Shown piece after piece: positions 37,676-48,077 of a stretch of 64,000 nt of DNA. The notes below the pieces were generated by a model. The model had not been told where the DNA came from, made no database searches, and was given only the letters and a program-made list of their open reading frames with translations. Within the stretch, counting starts at the first letter, position 1; the number at the start of each line of letters is the position of its first letter. Both the position numbers and the translations under genes were made by a program. Location of the stretch: NCBI RefSeq assembly GCF_003048255.1, contig NZ_CP028487.1:1674001-1738000 (forward strand). Direction: 5' to 3'. The stretch is from Yersinia massiliensis (GTDB lineage Bacteria > Pseudomonadota > Gammaproteobacteria > Enterobacterales > Enterobacteriaceae).

Positions 37676-38005
37676 GATGAATAAGTCCCGATGAGCTGAC
37701 AAAGGTCAGCGATTCGGGCGAATGAGAGCAGCCAACACCGCTGTCATTTCAAGTACAAAGAGTCTACCCAAAGTAATTGGAATGACAGGTAGGCGGCCAG
37801 TGAATAAGTCCCGATGAGCTGACAAAGGTCAGTGATTCGGGCGAGTGAGTACAACCAACACCGCTGTCATTTCAAGTACAAAGAGTCTACCCAAAGTAGT
37901 TGGAATGACAGGTAGGCGGCCAGTGAATGAGTCCCGATGAGCTGACACAGGTCAGTGATTCGGGCGAATGAATGCAGCCAACACCGCTGTCATTTCAAGT
38001 ACGCA
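37676..38005 (+). repeat. three tandem ERIC-like repeats, 123-bp period
   Basis: TGAAT(A/G)AGTCCCGATG landmarks start at 37678, 37801 and 37924, so two full 123-bp units and a partial third. Each unit has an imperfect palindrome (CCCGATGAGCTGAC / GTCAG.GATTCGGG) resembling the ERIC core, and a second stem CTGTCATTTCAA / TTGGAATGACAG. The third copy loses the right arm of the second stem. Fills most of the mrp-udk gap. Confidence 0.85.
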
Positions 38006-38015
38006 GGGTATGGGG

Positions 38016-38073
38016 CTGGCATCATGCCGCCGAACTCCCTATAATTAGCCCGCCCGAAGCACCTCGCGTGCTT
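38016..38073 (+). promoter_or_regulatory. udk promoter and leader hairpin
   Basis: Perfect -10 TATAAT at 38040-38045, with CTGGCA 18 bp upstream as a 4/6 -35. The leader then contains AAGCAC-ctcgc-GTGCTT (38057-38073). Confidence 0.6.
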
Positions 38074-38111
38074 TGTCCCCCCTCACACTTCGTAATCAGG
38101 TCTTTAATTTT

Positions 38112-38753
38112 ATGACTGACAAAGCACACCAGTGCGTCATTATTGGGATAGCCGGTGCCTCAGCTTCCGGAAAAAGTCTTATCGCCAGCACCTTGTATCG
38201 TGAATTACGCGATCAGGTCGGTGACCAACATATTGGTGTTATCCCAGAAGATGGTTATTACAAAGACCAAAGCCATTTGTCCATGGAAGAGCGGATCAAA
38301 ACAAACTATGACCACCCTAGCGCCATGGATCACAACTTATTGCTGGAACATCTGCAAGCGTTGAAAGCAGGCAAGTCGGTCGAGTTGCCGCTGTACAGTT
38401 ATACTGAGCACACCCGCAAAAAAGAAACCGTCCATTTAGAACCGAAAAAAGTCATTATTCTGGAAGGGATCTTGCTGTTAACCGATATTCGCCTGCGCCA
38501 AGAGATGAACTTCTCAATTTTTGTCGATACCCCCTTGGATATCTGCCTGATGCGCCGCATGAAGCGTGATGTTAATGAACGGGGCCGCTCTATGGACTCT
38601 GTCATGGCTCAATACCAAAAAACAGTCCGCCCAATGTTCCTGCAATTTATAGAACCATCCAAACAATACGCTGACATTATTGTTCCTCGCGGCGGTAAGA
38701 ATCGAATTGCGATCGATATTCTAAAAGCGAAAATCAGTCAGTTCTTTGAGTAA
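38112..38753 (+). CDS. udk: udk, uridine/cytidine kinase
   Basis: 213 aa from the ATG at 38112, the exact E. coli length; the longer upstream frame is rejected because [22 protein letters not shown] matches the family start. Phosphorylates uridine and cytidine in salvage. Walker A GASASGKS (about 15-22), the [11 protein letters not shown] substrate loop, and [13 protein letters not shown] lid region. Followed by dcd, as in E. coli. Confidence 0.96.
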   Translation: MTDKAHQCVIIGIAGASASGKSLIASTLYRELRDQVGDQHIGVIPEDGYYKDQSHLSMEERIKTNYDHPSAMDHNLLLEHLQALKAGKSVELPLYSYTEHTRKKETVHLEPKKVIILEGILLLTDIRLRQEMNFSIFVDTPLDICLMRRMKRDVNERGRSMDSVMAQYQKTVRPMFLQFIEPSKQYADIIVPRGGKNRIAIDILKAKISQFFE

Positions 38754-38837
38754 CGTTCGTCTGGACCTTTGCTTATTTATATGGCAGCTTTCCTGATATG
38801 CAGCCGTAACACATGAATTTTGATGGAGATTTTAGCA

Positions 38838-39419
38838 ATGAGACTGTGCGATCGTGACATAGAAGCTTGGCTGGACAGCGGTAAATTAGGCATTGATCCA
38901 CGTCCACCGGTAGAACGTATCAATGGAGCCACGGTCGATGTTCGTTTAGGGAATCAATTCCGTGTTTTCACGGGCCATACGGCAGCATTTATTGATTTAA
39001 GTGGCCCGAAGGATGAAGTCAGCGCGGCGTTAGAGCGGGTGATGAGCGACGAAATCAATTTGCCGGAGGGGGAAGCGTTCTTCCTGCATCCGGGGGAGTT
39101 GGCGCTGGCAGTGACGTTTGAATCAGTCACCATTCCTGATGATTTAGTGGGCTGGCTGGATGGGCGCTCCTCTTTGGCTCGCCTTGGTTTGATGGTTCAC
39201 GTGACGGCGCATCGTATCGATCCCGGTTGGCAGGGCAAAATTGTGTTGGAGTTCTATAATTCAGGTAAGCTGCCATTGGCGCTGCGCCCTGGAATGCTGA
39301 TTGGTGCGCTGAGTTTTGAACCACTGTCTGGTCCTGCGGCCCGCCCCTATAATAGCCGTCAGGACGCAAAATATCGTGGCCAACAAGGTGCTGTCGCCAG
39401 TCGAATAGATAAAGACTAG
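38838..39419 (+). CDS. dcd: dcd, dCTP deaminase
   Basis: 193 aa from the ATG at 38838 (GGAG upstream; E. coli 193), preferred over the ATG six codons earlier. Homotrimeric enzyme converting dCTP to dUTP for thymidylate supply. Active-site features RSSLARLG (Arg110, Ser111, Arg115) and the catalytic Glu138 in VLEFYNSG are intact. Between udk and asmA as in E. coli. Confidence 0.97.
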   Translation: MRLCDRDIEAWLDSGKLGIDPRPPVERINGATVDVRLGNQFRVFTGHTAAFIDLSGPKDEVSAALERVMSDEINLPEGEAFFLHPGELALAVTFESVTIPDDLVGWLDGRSSLARLGLMVHVTAHRIDPGWQGKIVLEFYNSGKLPLALRPGMLIGALSFEPLSGPAARPYNSRQDAKYRGQQGAVASRIDKD

Positions 39420-39482
39420 CCATTTTACTTGCTAATATTTTAGCTTGTTTTGACTTTTAGCTTGTAGTGACAAGAGGACGTC

Positions 39483-41333
39483 ATGAGACGATTGCTGACA
39501 ACGTTAATTATCCTGCTGGTGGTCATCGTCGCAGGAATGAGCGCATTGGTATTGTTGGTCAATCCTAATGATTTTCGCGCTTACATGGTCAAACAAGTTG
39601 AGAGAAAAAGTGGTTATCACCTGCAATTAGACGGTGATTTACGGTGGCACGTTTGGCCACAACTTAGCATCATTGTTGGCAGAACCGCACTGACGGCACC
39701 TGGGGCAACATCCCCCGTCGTCAGCGCTGAAAACATGCGCCTTGATGTCAAACTGTGGCCGTTGTTGTCACATCAACTCGATGTGAAACAGGTCATGCTG
39801 AAAGGGGCGGTTATTCGCCTCACCCCTGACAGTGAGCCTCAGCAGCAGCCCAATGCACCTGTTGCCCCTTCTGGTAGCCCGCCTGTTAATGAGCATCGTG
39901 CATGGAAGCTCGATATCAATAAAGTTCAGGTTGCCGATAGCTTGCTCATTTGGCAACGCACTGATAACGACCAAGTTAATGTGCGCGATCTGAATCTCGA
40001 ACTTAACCAAAACGATCAGCGCCAAATCAATGTCACCCTGTCCAGCCGTGTTAACCGCAACCAACGGGATGTCACGTTCTCCATGACGGCCGATGCCGAC
40101 ATGCGCCACTATCCGCAGCAATTCAGCGCCAATATCAGTCAATTTAGCTATAAATTGGAAGGTGCGGATATTCCTGCCGGTGGTGTAAGTGGTGAAGGGA
40201 CATTGCAGGCAAGCTATCAAAGTGACATTCAGCAGGTGTTGCTCAGTAAGCTCAGTTTCTCAGCAAACAACAATCAGCTAACAGGGAGTGCGAAAGCAAC
40301 GTTGGGTGATGTGCCCGATTATGCTGTCAATCTCGCGGCCGATAATCTCAACCTCGACACTATTTTTGGCTGGGAACCGAAAAGCGCCGCTGCTAGCAAA
40401 GATGCTGCCTCCAAACCCTCTACGGTAGCAGCACCGGTTATCGCGGCTCAGACAGAGGATGATGTAGGGCAAGATTTGCAAGCATTACGCGACTTTAGCG
40501 CACAAATCTCGCTCACGGCCAATAACTTGGTTTATCGCGCAATTGCCGTTAATCAATTAAACCTGCAAGTTTCAAACCAGCGCGGGGACGTGCAAATTAA
40601 TCGCTTGACGGGCAGCGGGTTAGGCGGCGATTTTTCGTTACCAGGATCACTGGATGTGACGGGTAAGAAAGTGCTAGCCAGTGTCAATCCCGTCATTAAT
40701 CATATGGAACTGGGGCCAGTATTACAGGCGGCGGGGTTGCCCGCCCTCATGACCGGTAAATTCATGCTGAAAGCACAGCTGTCAGGGGATGGCCTCAATG
40801 TCGAGTCATTCAACCGCCGCTGGAAAGGGGATGCGCAATTCAGCATGAATAATGCTCGGCTAGAGGGGCTGAATATCCAGCAGCTCATTCAGCAAGCCGT
40901 GACTCGTAGCTCTAGTGATGTTAAAGGTCAGGATCGTTATGAGCGCTACACCGAAGTTAAACAGTTACATGCTGATCTGGCGCTGAACCGAGGTGCGATG
41001 AAAGTCAGTAATCTTTTCGCAGACTCAGAACTGATTTCCATTAAAGGCAGTGGCACACTTAATTTACCGGCGCAGCAGTGTGATATGAATCTGGCTGTAC
41101 GGGTGATGCAAGGCTGGAGTGGGCAAGATAGCCTGGTTAAGATGCTGCAAAATACCGATATTCCGTTGCGTATTTATGGCCCTTGGACTCAACTCAGCTA
41201 CCAATTAAATGTCGAGCAACTACTGCGTAATGAGTTACAACAGCGTGCTAAAAGAGCACTCAATGATTGGGTCGATCGCAATCAGCAAAATCGTGGTCGT
41301 CAGGACCTGAAAAAGCTTATCGATAAACTTTAA
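39483..41333 (+). CDS. asmA: asmA, inner-membrane AsmA-family protein
   Basis: 616 aa (E. coli 617). One N-terminal membrane anchor (about residues 4-28, LTTLIILLVVIVAGMSALVLLV), then a long periplasmic beta-rich domain with N- and C-terminal AsmA regions. AsmA-like proteins are thought to influence lipid movement and outer-membrane assembly. The strongly polar stretch after residue ~110 and an Ala/Ser/Lys-rich patch near 305 are linkers. Followed by a perfect hairpin. Confidence 0.95.
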   Translation: MRRLLTTLIILLVVIVAGMSALVLLVNPNDFRAYMVKQVERKSGYHLQLDGDLRWHVWPQLSIIVGRTALTAPGATSPVVSAENMRLDVKLWPLLSHQLDVKQVMLKGAVIRLTPDSEPQQQPNAPVAPSGSPPVNEHRAWKLDINKVQVADSLLIWQRTDNDQVNVRDLNLELNQNDQRQINVTLSSRVNRNQRDVTFSMTADADMRHYPQQFSANISQFSYKLEGADIPAGGVSGEGTLQASYQSDIQQVLLSKLSFSANNNQLTGSAKATLGDVPDYAVNLAADNLNLDTIFGWEPKSAAASKDAASKPSTVAAPVIAAQTEDDVGQDLQALRDFSAQISLTANNLVYRAIAVNQLNLQVSNQRGDVQINRLTGSGLGGDFSLPGSLDVTGKKVLASVNPVINHMELGPVLQAAGLPALMTGKFMLKAQLSGDGLNVESFNRRWKGDAQFSMNNARLEGLNIQQLIQQAVTRSSSDVKGQDRYERYTEVKQLHADLALNRGAMKVSNLFADSELISIKGSGTLNLPAQQCDMNLAVRVMQGWSGQDSLVKMLQNTDIPLRIYGPWTQLSYQLNVEQLLRNELQQRAKRALNDWVDRNQQNRGRQDLKKLIDKL

Positions 41334-41339
41334 TGACCC

Positions 41340-41378
41340 CATCATCTCCGATAAGCGCAAAGTGTATCGGAGATGATG
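41340..41378 (+). terminator. hairpin after asmA
   Basis: CATCATCTCCGATA (41340-41353) and TATCGGAGATGATG (41365-41378) pair perfectly over 14 bp. Only a weak T-tract follows. Confidence 0.65.
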
Positions 41379-41493
41379 GCTCCATCTTGTTATTACACTG
41401 TTGTATTTTTGTTCGTCATTATCGTTGTTTTAAACATAAAATTCTCTCTGCTGCTCACAATCTGATATTTCTTTCTAAAATCCCTGTGAATAA

Positions 41494-41507
41494 TTGATAG
41501 ATGTCAT
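41494..41507 (+). promoter_or_regulatory. possible FNR site upstream of dcuC
   Basis: TTGAT-N4-GTCAT matches the FNR consensus TTGAT-N4-ATCAA at 8 of 10 bases. E. coli dcuC is FNR-activated. No firm promoter was assigned; the remaining 41379-41702 sequence is AT-rich with nothing else recognised. Confidence 0.35.
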
Positions 41508-41702
41508 AAACTCGCCGATGGACTTTGGGCAGAGTGCAGAGCGATTTCTGTATTTAAAGAATATTGACTTTATTAACAATAAAAATGAATTACACCTGAT
41601 GTTATTAGTGTGCTGCGAACCATAATCGCGCTACTACAACTCAGACTATACACAACTCAGACTATACATAAAAACAGGCGAATTTTCGGTGAGAGAGGGG
41701 AT

Positions 41703-43061
41703 ATGTTGGATCTATTAATTGGGGTTATCGTGGCCATCGGTGTTGGCCGCTATATCATTAAGGGCTATTCAGCAACAGGCGTGCTGATGGTAGGTGGTTT
41801 ACTGCTATTAATTATCAGCGCCTTGATGGGCAAAAATATTTTGCCAGCCAGTGCGACGTCGACAGGCTGGCGCGCCACCGATATCGTTGAGTATGTCAAA
41901 ATCCTGCTGATGAGCCGTGGTGGCGACCTTGGCATGATGATCATGATGTTATGTGGCTTTGCAGCTTACATGACCCATATCGGCGCAAATGATGTGGTGG
42001 TTAAGATTGCATCCAAACCACTGCAAATGATCAATTCCCCATATTTATTAATGGTTGCGGCTTATATTGTGGCCTGCTTAATGTCACTGGCTGTGTCATC
42101 TGCCACAGGGCTGGGTGTGCTTTTGATGGCCACACTATTCCCTATTATGGTCAATGTCGGGATCAGCCGTGGTGCAGCAGCAGCGATTTGCGCCTCACCG
42201 GCAGCAATCATTCTGGCACCAACCTCAGGTGATGTGGTGTTGGCGGCCAAAGCCTCTGAAATGCCGCTGGTCGATTTCGCCTTTAAAACCACGTTACCCA
42301 TTTCTATTGCCGCCATTGTTTGTATGGCGATTGCGCACTTCTTCTGGCAGCGTTATCTGGATAACAAAAGCCAAGAGAAGCACGAGATGATGGACGTTAA
42401 CGACATCACCACCAATGCGCCTGCTTTTTATGCCATCTTACCGTTCACGCCGATTATTGGGGTGCTGATCTTTGATGGTAAGTGGGGGCCGGAACTGCAT
42501 ATCATCAGTGTATTGGTGATTTGTATGATGCTCGCGGCAGTGATTGAGTTTATCCGCAGTTTCAGTGCGAAAACGGTGTTTGCTGGTCTTGAGGTTGCTT
42601 ATCGAGGAATGGCCGATGCGTTCGCAACGGTTGTCATGCTGTTAGTGGCGGCGGGTGTATTCGCGCAAGGGCTGAGCACGGTTGGCTTTATCAGTGGCTT
42701 AATTGGGTTGGCTCAATCCTTTGGCACGGGTGGTATTGTCATGATGCTGGTATTGGTGGTGATCACCATGCTGGCAGCAATGACGACAGGTTCAGGTAAT
42801 GCGCCGTTTTATGCGTTTGTGGAATTGATCCCAAAACTGGCGGCTCAAATGGGTATCAATCCGGCCTATCTGGTTATCCCAATGCTACAAGCCTCAAACT
42901 TGGGGCGCACATTGTCGCCGGTTTCTGGCGTAGTGGTCGCGGTCGCGGGTATGGCAAAAATCTCACCATTCGAAGTGGTGAAACGCACCTCTGTCCCTGT
43001 ACTCGTCGGGTTGGTCGTGGTGATTGTAGCAACGGAAATTCTGGTGCCAGTGCACTTATAA
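41703..43061 (+). CDS. dcuC: dcuC, anaerobic C4-dicarboxylate carrier
   Basis: 452 aa from ATG 41703 (GAGAGGGG just upstream; the longer in-frame start is rejected since MLDLLIGVIVAIGVGRYIIKGYSATGV matches the family start). E. coli DcuC is 461 aa. About 12 membrane helices; blocks MMIMMLCGFAAYMTHIGAND, SSATGLGVLLMATLFP and SPAAIILAPTSGDVVLAA. Mainly succinate efflux during fermentation in E. coli, consistent with the fermentative FHL genes elsewhere in the window. Ends at a bidirectional terminator. Confidence 0.95.
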   Translation: MLDLLIGVIVAIGVGRYIIKGYSATGVLMVGGLLLLIISALMGKNILPASATSTGWRATDIVEYVKILLMSRGGDLGMMIMMLCGFAAYMTHIGANDVVVKIASKPLQMINSPYLLMVAAYIVACLMSLAVSSATGLGVLLMATLFPIMVNVGISRGAAAAICASPAAIILAPTSGDVVLAAKASEMPLVDFAFKTTLPISIAAIVCMAIAHFFWQRYLDNKSQEKHEMMDVNDITTNAPAFYAILPFTPIIGVLIFDGKWGPELHIISVLVICMMLAAVIEFIRSFSAKTVFAGLEVAYRGMADAFATVVMLLVAAGVFAQGLSTVGFISGLIGLAQSFGTGGIVMMLVLVVITMLAAMTTGSGNAPFYAFVELIPKLAAQMGINPAYLVIPMLQASNLGRTLSPVSGVVVAVAGMAKISPFEVVKRTSVPVLVGLVVVIVATEILVPVHL

Positions 43062-43095
43062 CGGAGCTAGGCTCCTCCTTGATCAATCGATAAAT

Positions 43096-43152
43096 AAAAA
43101 GCCGAGTTGCGATATGGACTAATGCCATAAAGCAACTCGGCTTTATTTTTCC
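43096..43152. terminator. bidirectional terminator between dcuC and yegH
   Basis: AAAGCCGAGTTGC (43098-43110) pairs with GCAACTCGGCTTT (43132-43144), with T-rich flanks on both strands. Confidence 0.88.
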
Positions 43153-43182
43153 GCGTTACGGGTCGTTTCCCATAACTAAAAA

Positions 43183-44769
43183 TTACACTTCGTAATCTGG
43201 GTCCGGCACTTTTAGCGGGGTTATTTTCACCTTTAAGATACGGTGGCTGCTCACCTCTAGCGGTTCAAACAGATAATCCCCTATCTTCAATTGTTCACCC
43301 ACTTGCGGTATCCGCTGGGTGTACTCCATCAACAGTCCGGCCAAGGTGTGATACTCGCGTTTATCATCAATGGGCAGTGGCAGATAAAGCACCAAATCTT
43401 CCAGTGGCATATAACCATTGGCAATCCAACAGCCATCTTCTATTTGTTGAATATCATGGCGAGCATCCAATTCTTCACCGGCGACCGGTAGGTTACCTGC
43501 AATCGTTTCCATCACATCCGTCAGGGTAACCACACCTTCGATAGAGCCGAACTCATCGACGACAAAAGCAAAGTGGGTTTGTGCTTGGCGGAATTGTTCC
43601 AATGCCATCAACAGCGAGACTTGCTCAGGGAAAATCAATGGCTGACGAATCAGCGCCCGTAAATCAAGTTTTTCGCCCGAGAGCTGCTGTTTCAACAAAT
43701 CAATGACGTGAATAACACCCAAAGGCTCATCTGTAGAACTATCTTCCGTCACCACAATTCGGGTATGCAGATTTTTGGTTAACAACTGAGTGAGTTTTTC
43801 CGGCGGATCGTTAAGGTCTAGATACTCCACATCATGGCGTGAGGTCATGATACTACTCACCGTGCGCTGGGCCAGCCCTAAAACACGCTCAATCATCCGG
43901 CGTTCTTGATCATTGAAGACCTCTTGTCCACCACTGCTACCATCGGCTATTAGGTTGGCAGTGTGGTTATCCAACTCAACTTCTTCGTGTTTACCACTGA
44001 GCATGCGTAGTACGGCTTCTGCGGTTCTTTCACGTAGAGGTCGAACCGTTGATAAGAAGCGCCGGCGGTTGAATTGAGCAAATTGATTGAGCGATTCAAT
44101 AATGACGGAGAAACCAATCGCAGCGTATAGGTATCCCTTCGGAATGTGGTAGCCAAAACCTTCGGCCACTAAACTGAAACCGATCATCAGCAAGAAACTC
44201 AAACACAAGATGACAATCGTTGGGTGAGCATTCACGAAGTGGGTTAATGGCTTACTGGCTAACAGCATCAAACCAATCGCAATACAGACAGCCGCCATCA
44301 TCACGGCGAGGTGATCTACCATACCAACCGCGGTAATCACTGAATCGAGCGAGAAGATGGCATCAAGCACCACAATCTGCGCCACTACAGGCCAGAAGCG
44401 TGCGCCTTTGCGTTGCTGGTTTTGCTGGTGGTCCTTGCCCTCAAGTCGCTCATTAAGCTCCATAGTGGCTTTGAAGAGCAGGAATATCCCCCCGATCAGC
44501 ATAATCAAGTCACGGGCACTGAATGGATGTCCGGAAAGGGTCACTAATGGGGCAGTTAATGTGGCTAACCACGAGATACTGGCTAATAGCACTAAACGCA
44601 TTAACAATGCGCACAGCAAACCGGTAACTCTGGCTTTATCTCGTTGATGTCGAGGCAGTTTTTCAGCCAAAATGGCAATAAATATCAGGTTATCAATACC
44701 CAACACAATTTCGAGCACAACCAGCGTCGCCAGCCCTGCCCAAATAGTAGGATCTGCGATCCATTCCAT
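43183..44769 (-). CDS. yegH: yegH, TerC/CBS/CorC-domain membrane protein
   Basis: 528 aa (E. coli YegH 527). N-terminal TerC-type membrane domain of about seven helices ([21 protein letters not shown] and [20 protein letters not shown], with buried Asp residues likely to bind metal), then paired CBS domains (about 300-420) and a C-terminal CorC/HlyC transporter-associated domain. Probable metal-ion (possibly manganese) related transporter, function unproven. Its position before a surface polysaccharide cluster is the same as in E. coli. Confidence 0.93.
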   Translation of the reverse strand: MEWIADPTIWAGLATLVVLEIVLGIDNLIFIAILAEKLPRHQRDKARVTGLLCALLMRLVLLASISWLATLTAPLVTLSGHPFSARDLIMLIGGIFLLFKATMELNERLEGKDHQQNQQRKGARFWPVVAQIVVLDAIFSLDSVITAVGMVDHLAVMMAAVCIAIGLMLLASKPLTHFVNAHPTIVILCLSFLLMIGFSLVAEGFGYHIPKGYLYAAIGFSVIIESLNQFAQFNRRRFLSTVRPLRERTAEAVLRMLSGKHEEVELDNHTANLIADGSSGGQEVFNDQERRMIERVLGLAQRTVSSIMTSRHDVEYLDLNDPPEKLTQLLTKNLHTRIVVTEDSSTDEPLGVIHVIDLLKQQLSGEKLDLRALIRQPLIFPEQVSLLMALEQFRQAQTHFAFVVDEFGSIEGVVTLTDVMETIAGNLPVAGEELDARHDIQQIEDGCWIANGYMPLEDLVLYLPLPIDDKREYHTLAGLLMEYTQRIPQVGEQLKIGDYLFEPLEVSSHRILKVKITPLKVPDPDYEV

Positions 44770-45078
44770 ATTTATAATTACACCTTATCTCTGCGACTTC
44801 TGCTATTAGAGAGAATAATGAGCCTATAATATCAATTTTACAAATTTATATATAGGAAATGGATGATATTCTTGATGAAAATAGTTCTATTAAGAAATTG
44901 AGTGTAAGTCATTTAAAATATTGAAATATAACAATAAAATATCAATCTGGGTTAAGAAGATGGTCTAATGAAACTAACAGACATTTCCTAGTTAAAGTTA
45001 ATATTATATAATGAATAATAAGTGTAATTAATTCCATGAGAAAATTTTCTCAAAGGAATAACGTGTCAATATTTTAGC
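44770..45078. other. AT-rich intergenic region upstream of the O-antigen cluster
   Basis: About 300 nt with very high A+T between divergent yegH and manC. It must hold the yegH promoter, which I could not fix. No gene, RNA or repeat recognised. Confidence 0.5.
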
Positions 45079-45084
45079 TATACT
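45079..45084 (+). promoter_or_regulatory. -10 of the O-antigen operon promoter
   Basis: TATACT, about 50 nt before the ops element, with no strong -35 at 17 bp. A typical position for the promoter of a JUMPstart-led operon. Confidence 0.4.
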
Positions 45085-45111
45085 CAAAAAAGCCGGAAAT
45101 ATGACCAAATA

Positions 45112-45152
45112 GCTATTGGTAGCTGTAAAGCCAAGGGCGGTAGCGTTGTTAA
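45112..45152 (+). promoter_or_regulatory. JUMPstart with ops element
   Basis: GGTAGCTGTAAAGCCAAGG leads into the ops core GGCGGTAGCGT (45136-45146), which matches exactly. ops pauses RNA polymerase and recruits RfaH, allowing read-through of long polysaccharide operons. This places manC onward under RfaH control. Confidence 0.9.
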
Positions 45153-45266
45153 ATCAGATAGATTCAATAACAATTATTCTATACGTAATGATTGTTATTA
45201 TCATTTATGCATTTGCACGTATGGCTTAACGCATTCAAAACGCAACAATATCGTTATTAAGGATAA

Positions 45267-46685
45267 ATGATGTTACTTCCAGTGATTATGGCTGGCGGGA
45301 CAGGAAGTCGTCTGTGGCCGATGTCAAGAGAACTTTACCCAAAACAATTTTTACGCTTACATGGGGTAAATTCAATGCTGCAGGAAACTGTAAACCGCTT
45401 AGAGGGGATTTCAGGTAGAGAACCCGTTGTCATTTGTAATGAGGAACATCGATTCTTGGTCGCAGAGCAATTGCGCCAAATTAATAAGCTATCCCATAAT
45501 ATAATATTGGAACCTGTTGGTCGTAATACCGCGCCGGCCATTGCTTTGGCTGCACTAAATGCTATTTCCCAAGGTGATGACCCAATAATGTTGGTGTTAG
45601 CAGCCGACCATATTATCAATGACTGTAATGCCTTCCAGCAAGCGGTAAGAGATGCACTTCCTTTTGCTGAAAAAGGCAGTCTCGTGACCTTTGGTATTGT
45701 ACCAACCGGCCCTGAAACGGGTTATGGCTATATACAGCGAGGTGACGTGACGGTTAGTGAGCTTTCTGAAGCATTCAAGGTTAAACGTTTTGTCGAAAAA
45801 CCTGATATAGAGACGGCAGAGCAATATATACGTACGGGTGAGTATTATTGGAATAGTGGCATGTTTATGTTCCGCGCCAAACGTTATATTGAAGAACTGC
45901 AGAGGTTTAGGCCGGATATACTTGAAGCCTGCAAAACTGCAATGAAAGATACAGATGCAGATAATGATTTTATCACCATCGATCGTGATAAATTTAGCGC
46001 ATGCCCTGATGAATCGATCGACTATGCTGTTATGGAAAAAACGAACAGTGCTGTTGTCGTGTCTCTGGATGCCGGTTGGAGTGATGTAGGATCTTGGTCG
46101 GCGCTGTGGGATGTCAGTAATAAAGATAAATTGGGTAATGCCATTACAGGCGATGCCTTCCTGCATGACACACAGAATTGCTATATCAATACTGATGAGA
46201 AATTAATTGCGGCAGTGGGTGTCGATAATTTGGTGATTGTGAGCACTAAAGATGCCGTTTTAGTGGTTGATAAATCTAAAGTACAAGATGTTAAAAAGGT
46301 TGTTGAATACCTGAAACAAACTAAGCGTAGCGAATATCGGCGTCATAGAGAAACATATCGACCTTGGGGACACAGTGATATCGTAGTTAATGAGCAACGC
46401 TTTAATGTTAACCGAATTACAGTGAAACCTGGTGGTGCATTCTCTATGCAAATGCATCATCACCGAGCAGAACATTGGATTGTTTTATCGGGTACGGCAA
46501 AAGTCACTATTGGGGATAGAACATTCTTAATCACTGAAAATCAATCGACTTTTATACCTATTGGCTCACTTCATATGCTTGAGAATCCGGGGAAAATCCC
46601 ACTTGAATTGATTGAAGTTCAGTCAGGTTCTTATTTGGAAGATGACGATATCATCAGAATTAAAGACCACTATGGCCGCTGCTGA
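45267..46685 (+). CDS. manC: manC, mannose-1-phosphate guanylyltransferase
   Basis: 472 aa. Makes GDP-D-mannose from mannose-1-phosphate and GTP; many homologues also carry phosphomannose isomerase activity in a C-terminal cupin. Nucleotidyltransferase signature [12 protein letters not shown] (about 10-21) and FVEKP are present, and the cupin part has [23 protein letters not shown] precedes the ATG (45267; a second ATG follows directly). First gene of the O-antigen operon, 14 nt before manB. Confidence 0.94.
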   Translation: MMLLPVIMAGGTGSRLWPMSRELYPKQFLRLHGVNSMLQETVNRLEGISGREPVVICNEEHRFLVAEQLRQINKLSHNIILEPVGRNTAPAIALAALNAISQGDDPIMLVLAADHIINDCNAFQQAVRDALPFAEKGSLVTFGIVPTGPETGYGYIQRGDVTVSELSEAFKVKRFVEKPDIETAEQYIRTGEYYWNSGMFMFRAKRYIEELQRFRPDILEACKTAMKDTDADNDFITIDRDKFSACPDESIDYAVMEKTNSAVVVSLDAGWSDVGSWSALWDVSNKDKLGNAITGDAFLHDTQNCYINTDEKLIAAVGVDNLVIVSTKDAVLVVDKSKVQDVKKVVEYLKQTKRSEYRRHRETYRPWGHSDIVVNEQRFNVNRITVKPGGAFSMQMHHHRAEHWIVLSGTAKVTIGDRTFLITENQSTFIPIGSLHMLENPGKIPLELIEVQSGSYLEDDDIIRIKDHYGRC

Positions 46686-46698
46686 TTTAGAGGAAAGA

Positions 46699-48075
46699 AT
46701 GGATACCCTAACGTGTTTTAAAGCCTATGACATCCGTGGTCAGTTGGGTTCAGAATTAAATGAAGACATTGCTTACCGCATTGGTCGAGCCTTCGGTGAA
46801 TATTTAAAGCCTAAAACAGTTGTTGTCGGTGGTGATGTTCGTTTGACAAGTGAGCCCTTAAAGATGGCCTTGGCAGAAGGACTGATGGATGCCGGAAGTG
46901 ATGTCTTGGACATTGGATTAAGTGGCACGGAAGAGATTTATTTCGCTACTTTTTATTTAGGAGTCGATGGCGGAATAGAAGTGACAGCTAGTCATAATCC
47001 AATAAATTATAACGGTATGAAATTAGTTAGAGATAATGCTAAGCCGATTAGTGGTGATACTGGCTTACGTGATATACAAGAGTTGGCTGAAAAAAATAAC
47101 TTTAAGTCGGTCGATAAAAGTAAAAGAGGTAGCTACAAAACAATTTCGATACTTAAAGAGTATGTTGATCACTTAATGAGCTATATCGATTTTAAAAACT
47201 TCACTCGCCCACTAAAATTAGTTATTAACTCTGGTAATGGCGCTGCTGGGCATATTATTGATGAAATAGAAAAACGTTTTATTGCTGCGCATCTACCCAT
47301 CGAATTCGTAAAACTTCATCACCATCCTGATGGTAACTTCCCAAATGGTATTCCCAATCCGCTATTACCTGAATGCCGAGCTGATACTGAAAAGTCAGTC
47401 ATTGAATCTCGCGCAGATATGGGGATTGCATTTGATGGCGATTTTGATCGCTGTTTCCTGTTTGATGAAAATGGAAAGTTCATTGAAGGTTACTATATTG
47501 TAGGGTTACTGGCTGAGGCCTTCTTAAAGAAAGAACCCGGTGCCAAGATAATTCATGATCCTCGCTTAACCTGGAATACGATTGATATCGTTGAAAGTTC
47601 AGGCGGTATTCCAGTCATGTCGAAAACGGGACATGCTTTTATCAAAGAACGTATGCGCAAAGAAGATGCCGTGTATGGTGGTGAAATGAGCGCACACCAT
47701 TATTTCAGAGACTTCGCATATTGTGACAGTGGAATGATTCCATGGTTGCTGGTTGCGGAGTTATTATGTGTGAAGCATAAATCCTTGAGTCAATTAGTGG
47801 GTGATCGTATTCGAGAGTTTCCTGCGTCAGGTGAAATTAACCTCAAACTAAAAGATGCTAAAGACAGTATTACTAAAATTAGAACTATTTACGAACTCGA
47901 CGCTGCTACTATTGATTTAACAGATGGAGTTAGTATCGAGTATAGTGACTGGCGGTTTAATTTAAGAGTGTCTAATACAGAACCAGTGGTCCGCTTAAAT
48001 GTTGAGTCTATGGGGAGTATGGTACTAATGCAGAGTAAGACAAAAGAAATATTAGCACTGCTAGGTGGAAAATAA
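46699..48075 (+). CDS. manB: manB, phosphomannomutase
   Basis: 458 aa from ATG 46699 (GAGG 5 nt upstream), chosen over a TTG-started frame that runs back into manC. Converts mannose-6-phosphate to mannose-1-phosphate. The phosphoserine loop TASHNP has Ser98, and the magnesium site DGDFDRC is intact. Ends 2 nt before wzm. Together with ManC supplies GDP-mannose to gmd and rmd. Confidence 0.94.
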   Translation: MDTLTCFKAYDIRGQLGSELNEDIAYRIGRAFGEYLKPKTVVVGGDVRLTSEPLKMALAEGLMDAGSDVLDIGLSGTEEIYFATFYLGVDGGIEVTASHNPINYNGMKLVRDNAKPISGDTGLRDIQELAEKNNFKSVDKSKRGSYKTISILKEYVDHLMSYIDFKNFTRPLKLVINSGNGAAGHIIDEIEKRFIAAHLPIEFVKLHHHPDGNFPNGIPNPLLPECRADTEKSVIESRADMGIAFDGDFDRCFLFDENGKFIEGYYIVGLLAEAFLKKEPGAKIIHDPRLTWNTIDIVESSGGIPVMSKTGHAFIKERMRKEDAVYGGEMSAHHYFRDFAYCDSGMIPWLLVAELLCVKHKSLSQLVGDRIREFPASGEINLKLKDAKDSITKIRTIYELDAATIDLTDGVSIEYSDWRFNLRVSNTEPVVRLNVESMGSMVLMQSKTKEILALLGGK

Positions 48076-48077
48076 TT

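Noticed and set aside
37676..38005. CRISPR array
   Set aside because: Units are 123 bp and similar throughout, with no short repeat/unique spacer pattern and no cas genes nearby.
45112..45152. Small RNA gene at the JUMPstart
   Set aside because: The sequence is explained by the ops/JUMPstart element; no terminator follows before manC.
46612..46698. TTG-started extension of manB overlapping manC
   Set aside because: No ribosome site at the TTG; the ATG at 46699 has GAGG and matches the family start.
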